This document shows, piece after piece, positions 8,226 to 15,078 of a stretch of 32,424 nucleotides of DNA. The stretch is from Cryomorphaceae bacterium. GTDB lineage: Bacteria; Bacteroidota; Bacteroidia; Flavobacteriales; Flavobacteriaceae. Position 1 is the stretch's first letter, and the number at the start of each line of letters is the position of its first letter. The notes below the pieces were generated by a model. It did no database searches and was not told the origin of the DNA. It saw only the letters and a program-made list of their open reading frames with translations. Where the stretch lies: assembly GCA_003331265.1 (NCBI GenBank), contig QOPV01000016.1:1-32424 (forward strand). The letters are read 5' to 3'. The position numbers and the translations under genes were made by a program.

Positions 8226-9809
8226 CTATTCTATCTTAAATATTATAGATTCCTCAATTTTTTTAGCTATTTCTTTAGCAAAGTTATTGTCTCTTTCATA
8301 AATAACCAGGACTCTTTGTTTTCCGTTATTTTCTTGAAATTTAAGATTAACATATTCATGCCTCTTTGTAATACCGTCTTGATCACTATAATCAAAAGAG
8401 CCGAAAATTTTAAATGCTGGGGAACCTTTATCAATGAATATTTCTTGCTGTTTGGTTAAAATATTTATTGCTCCTCTTCCTTTTAGTTCTATTATTAATT
8501 CATCAATAACAGATTGAACATCTTTTTGTTCAATTTTATCATTATCAGATTCAATTTTTAAAGAAACGTATATACTTTTTGTCAAAGATTCCCATTCGAA
8601 AGTTTGATTAATGTCTTCTGATTTTAACCTTTTTAAAACATCTGGGGTTGAAATAATTATAGGATGAGCTCCATAATTCCCTTGAACCCATGTTTTATTT
8701 AAAAGTGTTTTAGTTGAATTTCCTAATAAAGTGTCAGAAACGCTTTTCCACCCATATATTGAAATAGAAGTTGCTAAAATTAGTGCTGTAAAGGACAAAA
8801 TAACTATTAGAGTTTTTTTAATTATTTTGTTTCTTTTCTCTTTGTTTTGCTTTTCTAAATACTCTTTGTTTTTTAATAATTCTTCCTCAGTTGGCTTTGG
8901 AATCGCATCTTTTGTATTTAAAAGGACTGTTTCTAATAGTTTTTTATCTGACGAAGCTATTTCTATTCCAGGATTAGACTTAGCAAATTTTACTAGATCT
9001 GCTGTTTTTAAAACACTTTTAAAATTTGTAATTGTTTCTTGATTCAATGAAAGCTTTCCGGCATCTTTTAATAGCTCTAGCTTGTTGACAAGTTCGTCTG
9101 TAGTACTTTCAAGAGCATCTAAACTAATATCTTCTTCCAAATAATTTTTAACAATATCAGTAAGTTTTGAATAATATTCTTTATAATCCAATTGTTCTTT
9201 AAGATCTTTTGATTCCAGATGTTGTAGCGCAATAATTGCTTTTTCTATGGGAAGTGGAACTTTTTCATTTTGTGATTTTGAAATTAATAATTTTTTGTAA
9301 AATCTATATCCAATAAAAATCAGTGATAGAATAAAAAATCCTAATAAATATTTTTTCCACCATCCGTCATTATTTTTTTGTAATTCAGTAATGTTTTTAA
9401 TATCAAAGAATTTTTTGCTTACTGTATCGACTTTAACATTCAAAACATCAATTAAAATTGAATCTGAATAATACAGTATATCATTAACTAAAATCTTCTG
9501 AGGTCTCAGAGTTTGAACCCCAGGTTCAAAGGAAGTAATAGAAAATTTTTTAATTAAAGTTATTTGTCCCTCTTTTTTTAAGGTATCTATATTAAACTCT
9601 TCTATTAACTCAAAAGGATTAAAAATTTTATTTTCTTCAAATCTAATGTTAAAAATAGAGTCAGTATTAATTTTTATTTCATAATTTATTTGTTCGCCAA
9701 TTTTAATTTTAGTAGTATCAACTGAAGACAATAAAACAGGGGGTTGTTGTGAAAAAATTGATGTAATTCCACAAATAAAAAAAACAATACATATTTTTAT
9801 CTTATCCAC
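8226..9809 (-). CDS. Bat-operon membrane protein of unknown function (BatD-like + DUF4381-like + extra outer domain)
   Basis: No established name that I know. I place the start at the GTG at 9809, giving 527 residues; an ATG at 9851 would add 14. The GTG overlaps the stop of the upstream DUF58 gene by 8 bp and gives a clean signal peptide, DKIKICIVFFICGITSIFSQ. Layout from the GTG: BatD-like beta-rich outer region (~22-150, with FEPGVQTLRPQKILVND), helix TM1 ~153-174, a cytoplasmic helical region resembling DUF4381 (~184-300: LDYKEYYSKLTDIVKNYLEE, then STTDELVNKL), a charged stretch, TM2 ~330-354, and a second outer domain (~355-527). It lies between DUF58 and batA, so probably belongs to the same complex. 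Domain calls are by eye. Confidence 0.8.
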   Translation of the reverse strand: MDKIKICIVFFICGITSIFSQQPPVLLSSVDTTKIKIGEQINYEIKINTDSIFNIRFEENKIFNPFELIEEFNIDTLKKEGQITLIKKFSITSFEPGVQTLRPQKILVNDILYYSDSILIDVLNVKVDTVSKKFFDIKNITELQKNNDGWWKKYLLGFFILSLIFIGYRFYKKLLISKSQNEKVPLPIEKAIIALQHLESKDLKEQLDYKEYYSKLTDIVKNYLEEDISLDALESTTDELVNKLELLKDAGKLSLNQETITNFKSVLKTADLVKFAKSNPGIEIASSDKKLLETVLLNTKDAIPKPTEEELLKNKEYLEKQNKEKRNKIIKKTLIVILSFTALILATSISIYGWKSVSDTLLGNSTKTLLNKTWVQGNYGAHPIIISTPDVLKRLKSEDINQTFEWESLTKSIYVSLKIESDNDKIEQKDVQSVIDELIIELKGRGAINILTKQQEIFIDKGSPAFKIFGSFDYSDQDGITKRHEYVNLKFQENNGKQRVLVIYERDNNFAKEIAKKIEESIIFKIE

Positions 9810-10668
9810 GTTTTTTAAAATAACTAAGTAATTTTTTAACATAACTCTCATCTGTTCTACAATTTAATGTGCCCGCTCCATTTTTTGAAAATATTTGATT
9901 AAATCTTGTGGAGTTCGTCGTATTGTAAGATTCATATCTTTTTCTTAGAAATGAAGATGAGGTGTCTATTAATTTTACTTCCTCTGTTTCTTGATCAAAC
10001 ATTGGAACTATTCCCATATTAGGGATGCTTTCGTCCATTTTATCATAAATTCTTATTCCGGTAACATCGTGCTTATTTGCACAAATTTTTAATGTTTTTT
10101 CGTAACTTTTTGAAATAAAATCAGAAAGTATAAAGGCAATTGATTTCTTTTTAATTACACCAATCAAAAACTGTAAAGCCTCCGCAATATCTGTTTTTAT
10201 ACTAGAAGGTTTAAACTCGATTAACTCTCTTATAATTCTTAATACATGGATTTTACCTTTACTAGGTGGTATGTATAATTCTACGGAATCAGAAAATAAA
10301 ATTAGACCTACTTTATCATTATTTTGAAGAGCTGAAAAAGCTAATGTTGCTGAAATTTCGGTTACAATATTCTTCTTTAATACATTGTCTGTACCAAAAA
10401 GCTCTGACCCACTAACGTCCACCAATAACATTAAAGTCAACTCTCTCTCTTCCTCAAAGACTTTGACAAAAGGTTCGTTATATCTTGCTGTGACATTCCA
10501 ATCTATCGTTCGAACATCATCTCCAAATTGGTAATTTCTTACTTCACTAAAAGTCATTCCCCTACCTTTAAAAGCACTATGATATTCTCCTCCAAAAATA
10601 TTATTACTTAATCTTCTTGTCTTAATTTCAATTTTTCTTACTTTTTTTAAAAGATCTTTTGTTTCCAC
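9802..10668 (-). CDS. DUF58 domain protein of the Bat operon
   Basis: Cytoplasmic protein of 288 residues with no membrane segment, as in Bat-type DUF58 proteins. The DUF58 signature is clear: GGEYHSAFKGRGMTF at 26-40, YQFGDDVRTIDWNVTARY at 46-63, then VKVFEEERE. A VWA-like segment follows with DVSGS at 84-88, a usable MIDAS motif, and FILSDF later. Always found beside a MoxR ATPase; likely a substrate or adaptor linking MoxR to the membrane VWA proteins. It starts 49 bp after moxR and its stop is overlapped by the next gene. Confidence 0.93.
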   Translation of the reverse strand: METKDLLKKVRKIEIKTRRLSNNIFGGEYHSAFKGRGMTFSEVRNYQFGDDVRTIDWNVTARYNEPFVKVFEEERELTLMLLVDVSGSELFGTDNVLKKNIVTEISATLAFSALQNNDKVGLILFSDSVELYIPPSKGKIHVLRIIRELIEFKPSSIKTDIAEALQFLIGVIKKKSIAFILSDFISKSYEKTLKICANKHDVTGIRIYDKMDESIPNMGIVPMFDQETEEVKLIDTSSSFLRKRYESYNTTNSTRFNQIFSKNGAGTLNCRTDESYVKKLLSYFKKRG

Positions 10669-10717
10669 AGAAAAGAATTAAATGGTGATTTTGAAACAAG
10701 TTGATGAATCACAAAAT

Positions 10718-11719
10718 TTAAGGGACTTCAACCTGATTAACAATTTTATTTATAATATCCTCAGATGAAATATTTTCAGCCTCTGCTTCGTAAGTCAGGC
10801 CGATTCTATGCCTTAAGACATCATGAATTACAGCTCTAACATCCTCAGGAATAACATACCCTCTTCTTTTTATAAAAGCATAACACCTAGAAGCGTTTGC
10901 AAGATTAATACTTCCTCTTGGTGAAGCTCCAAAGTTTATCAATGGTTTCAATTCATCTAAGCCATATTTATCAGGGTATCTAGTTGCAAAAATTAAATCC
11001 AGAATGTACTTTTCGATTTTTTCATCCATATAAACCATTCGAACAGAGTCTTGAGCCTTGATGATTTCTTTTACTGTAACCACAGGCTTAATATCTCCAA
11101 AACTGTTGTTAATGTTAGCTCTTACAATTTGTTGCTCGTCCTTAATATTTGGATAATCAATAACTGTTTTCAACATAAATCTATCAATTTGGGCCTCTGG
11201 AAGAGGATAAGTACCTTCTTGTTCCACCGGATTTTGAGTTGCCATTACTAAAAAAGGCGGCGCCAGTTTGAAGGTCTTGTCTCCAATGGTTACTTGTTTT
11301 TCCTGCATGGCCTCCAGCAAAGCTGATTGAACTTTTGCTGGAGCTCTATTTATTTCATCAGCCAAAACAAAATTTGCAAATACTGGACCTTTTTTTATAG
11401 AAAAGTCATTCTCTTTCATGTTATAGATCATTGTCCCAACTACATCAGCAGGCAGAAGGTCCGGTGTGAATTGTATTCTACTGAAACTTCCTTTTACTGC
11501 TTTACTGAGTGAATTAATTGCAAGGGTTTTTGCCAACCCAGGAACACCTTCTAATAAAATGTGTCCTTTTCCTAAAAGACCTATTAAAAGCCTTTCTATC
11601 ATGTGTTTTTGACCAACTATTACCTTATTGATTTCAAGAGTAAGTAAATCAATAAAAGCACTCTCTTTCTCAATTTTTTCGTTGATCTCTTTAATATCAA
11701 CTTTATTGTTATTTTCCAT
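10718..11719 (-). CDS. moxR: MoxR family AAA+ ATPase
   Basis: AAA+ ATPase of the MRP-type MoxR group, 333 residues, cytosolic. Walker A GVPGLAKT at 58-65, Walker B VLADEINR at 118-125, sensor 1 region VMATQNPVEQEGTYPLPEAQ at ~158-177 with the arginine-finger-like DRF at 179-181, and sensor 2 GASPRGSINL near 270. MoxR proteins act as chaperone-like remodelers, typically of VWA-domain partners; here three such partners lie directly downstream. It heads the Bat operon. The 104-bp gap upstream holds a perfect 10-bp inverted repeat, and no convincing TAnnTTTG promoter. Confidence 0.95.
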   Translation of the reverse strand: MENNNKVDIKEINEKIEKESAFIDLLTLEINKVIVGQKHMIERLLIGLLGKGHILLEGVPGLAKTLAINSLSKAVKGSFSRIQFTPDLLPADVVGTMIYNMKENDFSIKKGPVFANFVLADEINRAPAKVQSALLEAMQEKQVTIGDKTFKLAPPFLVMATQNPVEQEGTYPLPEAQIDRFMLKTVIDYPNIKDEQQIVRANINNSFGDIKPVVTVKEIIKAQDSVRMVYMDEKIEKYILDLIFATRYPDKYGLDELKPLINFGASPRGSINLANASRCYAFIKRRGYVIPEDVRAVIHDVLRHRIGLTYEAEAENISSEDIINKIVNQVEVP

Positions 11720-11751
11720 TATATAAAATTACTCATTAAACTAAGGGGGTG

Positions 11752-11781
11752 CAATTTGAATAAAAAAAATCATTCAAATTG
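11752..11781. repeat. 10-bp inverted repeat in the nadD-moxR intergenic region
   Basis: CAATTTGAAT at 11752-11761 and ATTCAAATTG at 11772-11781 are perfect reverse complements around a 10-base A-rich loop. It is 33 bp upstream of moxR. No U-tract follows on either strand, so it is not a classical terminator. It may be an operator, an mRNA stem in the moxR leader, or chance in A+T-rich DNA. Confidence 0.45.
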
Positions 11782-11823
11782 TTAACATTTGGTTAAAAAT
11801 TAGAGAGATTTTAATTTTTAGAT

Positions 11824-12393
11824 CTATTGTTTAGAAATTTTTAAGTAAACTTCTTCGGGAACTAGATGCTTTATTGATTCTTTTTTAATTATCATATCTC
11901 TAATTAACGTAGAGGATATTTCCATTATCGGAGCGTTATACAACTTTACATTCGGATGGTTAATTAGTTGACTTTTTTCATTTTTTAAATTTTTTCGAGG
12001 ATAAACACATATTTTATGCTCTAAGATCAGTTGGTGATTGCTCCATAAATGAAGAGTATTCAAATTATCTTCGCCCAATATAATTTTAAAAACTGTATTG
12101 GGGTGTTCTATATTTAAATGCGTTAAAGTATCAGACGTGTTATAAGGTGGCTTGAGATTAAACTCAACATCAGAACAAATTATCTTGCTGTTTTTTTTGC
12201 AATAAGTATTGATAATTTTAAATCTATCATAATAACTCGACACTTTATTTTCTTGTTTGAATGGACTTAATGGAGTTATCACAAGCCAGATTTCATCAAA
12301 CTTTAATTCTTTTAAAAAATATTTAGCTATTGCTATATGGCCATTATGTAATGGATCAAATGTTCCAAAAAACAATCCTACATTTTTATTCAT
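11824..12393 (-). CDS. nadD: Nicotinate-nucleotide adenylyltransferase
   Basis: Converts nicotinate mononucleotide and ATP to deamido-NAD, the penultimate step of NAD synthesis. It has 189 residues, normal length. The nucleotidyltransferase signature GTFDPLHNGH sits at 10-19 and ISSTLIRD at 159-166, the two ATP-phosphate contacts of the family. The middle segment VFKIILGEDNLNTLHLW holds the conserved G-x-D/E-x-L substrate loop. The ATG overlaps the gmk stop by 4 bp (12390-12393). The yicC-gmk-nadD order recurs in Bacteroidota. Confidence 0.95.
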   Translation of the reverse strand: MNKNVGLFFGTFDPLHNGHIAIAKYFLKELKFDEIWLVITPLSPFKQENKVSSYYDRFKIINTYCKKNSKIICSDVEFNLKPPYNTSDTLTHLNIEHPNTVFKIILGEDNLNTLHLWSNHQLILEHKICVYPRKNLKNEKSQLINHPNVKLYNAPIMEISSTLIRDMIIKKESIKHLVPEEVYLKISKQ

Positions 12394-12959
12394 TTAGATA
12401 AAAAATTTTGAATTGCAATATGCGATTGATTTTTAGCTAAATCAAGATTGTCGTTAATTATGGTAATATCAAAATTTGGCTCTTCTTCTATTTCTTTTTG
12501 AGCTTTTTGAATTCTTATTTCAATAGACTTGTCCGAATCCTTTCCTCTTGAACATAATCTTTTTTTAAGTTCTTTCACACTTGGCGGTTTAACAAAAACT
12601 GAAAGTGCATTCTTCTTAAAATATTCTTTTAATTTAATTCCTCCAATTACATCGATATCAAATATTACGTTTCGTGTTTCTAATAATTTCAATACTTCAC
12701 CCTTCAGGCTCCCATAAAAAACACTGTCGTAAACTTCTTCAAACTCAAGTAAATCTCCATTATTAATTAGTTTTTTAAACTCTAATTTAGATTTAAAAAA
12801 ATAATCTTTTCCGTCAATTTCACCTTCTCTTTTTTGTCTCGTTGTAGCAGAAATCGAAAAAGACAGATTTAATTCTTTTTGATTTAACAAATGCTTTACC
12901 AGAGTAGTTTTGCCACTTCCAGATGGAGCAGAAAAAATAATACATTTTCCTTTCAACAT
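12390..12959 (-). CDS. gmk: Guanylate kinase
   Basis: Phosphorylates GMP to GDP with ATP in the cytosol, feeding GTP, dGTP and signalling nucleotides. 189 residues. The P-loop APSGSGKTTL lies at 11-20; the GMP-binding segment SFSISATTRQKREGEIDGKDYFF at ~34-56 carries the usual Ser, Arg and Tyr contacts; the lid region and the C-terminal TIINDNLDLA are typical. It starts within the yicC stop (TAATG) and overlaps nadD by 4 bp, a tightly coupled trio. Confidence 0.97.
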   Translation of the reverse strand: MLKGKCIIFSAPSGSGKTTLVKHLLNQKELNLSFSISATTRQKREGEIDGKDYFFKSKLEFKKLINNGDLLEFEEVYDSVFYGSLKGEVLKLLETRNVIFDIDVIGGIKLKEYFKKNALSVFVKPPSVKELKKRLCSRGKDSDKSIEIRIQKAQKEIEEEPNFDITIINDNLDLAKNQSHIAIQNFLSK

Positions 12960-13828
12960 TATAAAATATTAAGAAGTTGTTCTTTTATCTTTTCTAATTC
13001 ATTTTTCATCTCAACCACAGCCTGCTGTATTGGTAAGTTATTAGATTTTGAACCAATAGTGTTGATTTCTCTGCCTATTTCTTGACTTATAAATATTAAT
13101 TTTTTTCCCTTTTCAATTTGACTTTCATTTATTGTCTTTTTAAAATAAATTAAATGATTTTTTAATCTAACTATCTCTTCATTAATGTCAAATTTTTCTA
13201 AATAATAAATCAATTCTTGTTCAAATCTGTTAAGATCTATCTCTACTTTGATATTGTCTAAGGTTTTCTTTAATCTTTTTCTTATTGAAATCATTCTATC
13301 TGGAACCAGCTGTTCAATTTGTATCATTTTATTTTTAATTAGGTCTAAATTACTCAGAAGATCTTTTTCCATAGAGATTCCTTCTTGAATTCTAAAATCA
13401 ATTAATTCTTTAACGGCATTTTTAACTAATTCTTTGATAGTATCTAATAAATTCTTGTTTAGATCAGGACGATTAGTTTCAATAGAATTTGGAAGTGTAA
13501 TTGCTATTTTAAGAAGTTCCGAGCTATCAATTAAAGTTTCGGGAGTGATTTTTTTTAAATCCTTAATGTAGGATTTTATAACATCATGATTTAAGTTAGA
13601 ATTAAAATTCTTTTCTGAAATTTTAAAATTAATTTTAAAATCAATCTTTCCTCTTTTTAAAGTGTTTGTCAAAATTGATCTTATATCACCCTCAATATTT
13701 CTAAATATTGGGTTTAAACTGTAATTCAGATCAAGGTTTTTACTGTTCAGGGACTTTATATCTAAAGATATTTTTCCAAATTCAGAATCTAACGAAGCAT
13801 TTCCAAAACCAGTCATGGATTGTAACAT
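12959..13828 (-). CDS. yicC: YicC family endoribonuclease-type protein
   Basis: YicC/YloC family, 289 residues, full length. Family members in Escherichia coli and Bacillus have been reported to be endoribonucleases. The start LQSMTGFGNA and the C-terminal block SKSNNLPIQQAVVEMKNELEKI are the two hallmark regions; the C-terminal half (EKFDINEEIVRLKNHLIYF, KGKKLIFISQEIGREINTIGSK) is also diagnostic. Start choice is supported by the family N-terminus. It is cotranscribed with gmk and nadD. A perfect TAnnTTTG element ends only 5 nt before the ATG. Confidence 0.93.
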   Translation of the reverse strand: MLQSMTGFGNASLDSEFGKISLDIKSLNSKNLDLNYSLNPIFRNIEGDIRSILTNTLKRGKIDFKINFKISEKNFNSNLNHDVIKSYIKDLKKITPETLIDSSELLKIAITLPNSIETNRPDLNKNLLDTIKELVKNAVKELIDFRIQEGISMEKDLLSNLDLIKNKMIQIEQLVPDRMISIRKRLKKTLDNIKVEIDLNRFEQELIYYLEKFDINEEIVRLKNHLIYFKKTINESQIEKGKKLIFISQEIGREINTIGSKSNNLPIQQAVVEMKNELEKIKEQLLNIL

Positions 13829-13833
13829 GCTAT

Positions 13834-13841
13834 CAAAGTTA
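13834..13841 (-). promoter_or_regulatory. Candidate -7 promoter element for yicC-gmk-nadD
   Basis: The minus strand reads TAACTTTG, a perfect TAnnTTTG match in the 28-bp gap behind the DUF1080 gene, 5 nt before the yicC ATG. Transcription from it would start at or next to the ATG, giving a leaderless message. No -33 match is evident. Confidence 0.4.
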
Positions 13842-13856
13842 CAAAAAACTCAATCT

Positions 13857-14600
13857 TTAATTAGTTATTTTTCTAATCCAAATATTTCTAAAACTAACAG
13901 GTGTTTTGGGATGGTCTTGTAAAACTAATGGGAGTTTCCCATGTGGTTCATAAGAGGGAGAACCCACATTTGTTGTGGTTCCTTTAATTTCCACATGATT
14001 CTGAATTAATACCCCATTTTGAAAAACGGTAAAATAGCCTGGTTTTAATAAGTTTTTGTTTTCAAAAACTGGTGCATTAAAAATTATATCATAGGATTGC
14101 CATTCTCCAGGTTTTTTACTTGAGTTTACTAATGGAATATGTTGTTTATAAACTGATCCTGCTTGACCATTTACATACGTGGGATTTTCATAGCTATCCA
14201 AAATTTGGATCTCGTAATTCTGTTGAAGAAATACCCCGCTATTTGATCTATTTTGCTCTTCGGAATTTTCTGTATTTTCATTTGTTTTCCATTCGATATG
14301 CAATTGAACAGACCCATATGACTCTTTTGTTTTAATTCCTCCAGTGCCATTAATTACAGTCATAGACCCATCTTCATTAATTTTCCATTTAGGAACTTTA
14401 TTTGAATACTGTCCTACCCATTTTGAAAAACTTTTCCCATCAAAAAGAATTGTTGCGTCACTAGGGGCTTTAGAAAAACTATAAGCATCAACTTTTTTAG
14501 GAACGGGTTCCCATATAGCAGTTTTAGAAGCTTTAATTTGAGAAATTCCGAAGTTGAACGTAATTAATATTGCGAAAAAGTTGACTTTTGTTTTAAACAT
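13857..14600 (-). CDS. Secreted DUF1080 (3-keto-disaccharide hydrolase-like) protein
   Basis: Exported protein of 247 residues with a signal peptide (about 1-24, MFKTKVNFFAILITFNFGIS) and one concanavalin/LamG-like beta-sandwich of the DUF1080 family. Typical strings are ILFDGKSFSKWVG, YGSVQLHIEWKTN, RSNSGVFLQQNYEIQILDS, GSVYKQHIPLVNSSKKPGEWQSYDI and the terminal SFRNIWIRKI. Some DUF1080 members act on 3-keto-glycosides; most are uncharacterised. No glycan-utilisation genes flank it, so the substrate cannot be inferred. It lies 41 bp downstream of the ArsC-like gene and 28 bp upstream of yicC, same strand. Confidence 0.88.
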   Translation of the reverse strand: MFKTKVNFFAILITFNFGISQIKASKTAIWEPVPKKVDAYSFSKAPSDATILFDGKSFSKWVGQYSNKVPKWKINEDGSMTVINGTGGIKTKESYGSVQLHIEWKTNENTENSEEQNRSNSGVFLQQNYEIQILDSYENPTYVNGQAGSVYKQHIPLVNSSKKPGEWQSYDIIFNAPVFENKNLLKPGYFTVFQNGVLIQNHVEIKGTTTNVGSPSYEPHGKLPLVLQDHPKTPVSFRNIWIRKITN

Positions 14601-14641
14601 AATTGTAAAGGTTTTATAGTGCTATTATAAATTAAATATAA

Positions 14642-15004
14642 TTAATTAAAATTTTTTTTAAGTTCAAGAAGTGCTTGACTGACTGTTTCTTTAGTATTTC
14701 CAACAAAAAGTTTTTTGTTAATAAGCAAGACTGGTCTTTTTAAAAAACTATAATGTGATAAAAGTAGCTTCTTATAATCATTTTCTTTAAATATTGTTAT
14801 TTTCTTTTTTACGTCTCTAAACATGATTGCTCTTTTATTAAACAATACTTCATAGTTATTGGAAATACTATATAATTCTTTCAGATCTTTTTCATCTAAA
14901 GGAGCTTTTTTAATATCTATTGTTGTTAAACCATCTCTTAAATTCCACGTTTTTAGAATACTTTTACATGTAGAACAGCTAGATAAGAAATATACTTTAA
15001 TCAT
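14642..15004 (-). CDS. ArsC/Spx-like thioredoxin-fold protein
   Basis: Cytosolic protein of 120 residues, length typical of the ArsC/Spx family. The N-terminal beta-strand leads into SSCSTCKS, a CxxC pair at residues 10 and 13, as in Spx/MgsR-type members. Later the family's basic-proline motif appears as KRPVLLINKKLFVGN. It could be a glutaredoxin-coupled arsenate reductase, but there is no ars operon, and the CxxC pair fits a general thiol-disulfide role better. Leftmost member of the minus-strand block; divergent from the cystathionine synthase gene with a 74-bp shared promoter region. Confidence 0.85.
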   Translation of the reverse strand: MIKVYFLSSCSTCKSILKTWNLRDGLTTIDIKKAPLDEKDLKELYSISNNYEVLFNKRAIMFRDVKKKITIFKENDYKKLLLSHYSFLKRPVLLINKKLFVGNTKETVSQALLELKKNFN

Positions 15005-15053
15005 AAAAAAAATATTTAAAATTTAAAATTAATAAGATTCTTTTAAGATAATT

Positions 15054-15061
15054 TATATTTG
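15054..15061 (+). promoter_or_regulatory. Candidate -7 promoter element for the cystathionine synthase/lyase gene
   Basis: TATATTTG, a perfect TAnnTTTG match, in the 74-bp divergent gap and 17 nt before the ATG at 15079. The expected -33 TTTG is absent at 19 bp spacing. The position gives a short, ordinary leader. Confidence 0.5.
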
Positions 15062-15078
15062 AATAATATATTATCAAA

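Noticed and set aside
8731-9042. Plus-strand 103-codon ORF inside the unknown Bat-operon gene
   Set aside because: Antisense to the charged cytoplasmic region, where Lys/Glu-rich codons create Phe/Leu-rich complement frames.
2889-11719. MoxR-VWA cluster as an antiphage system
   Set aside because: Gene content and order match the chromosomal Bat operon; no nuclease, TerY-type protein or other effector and no island features.
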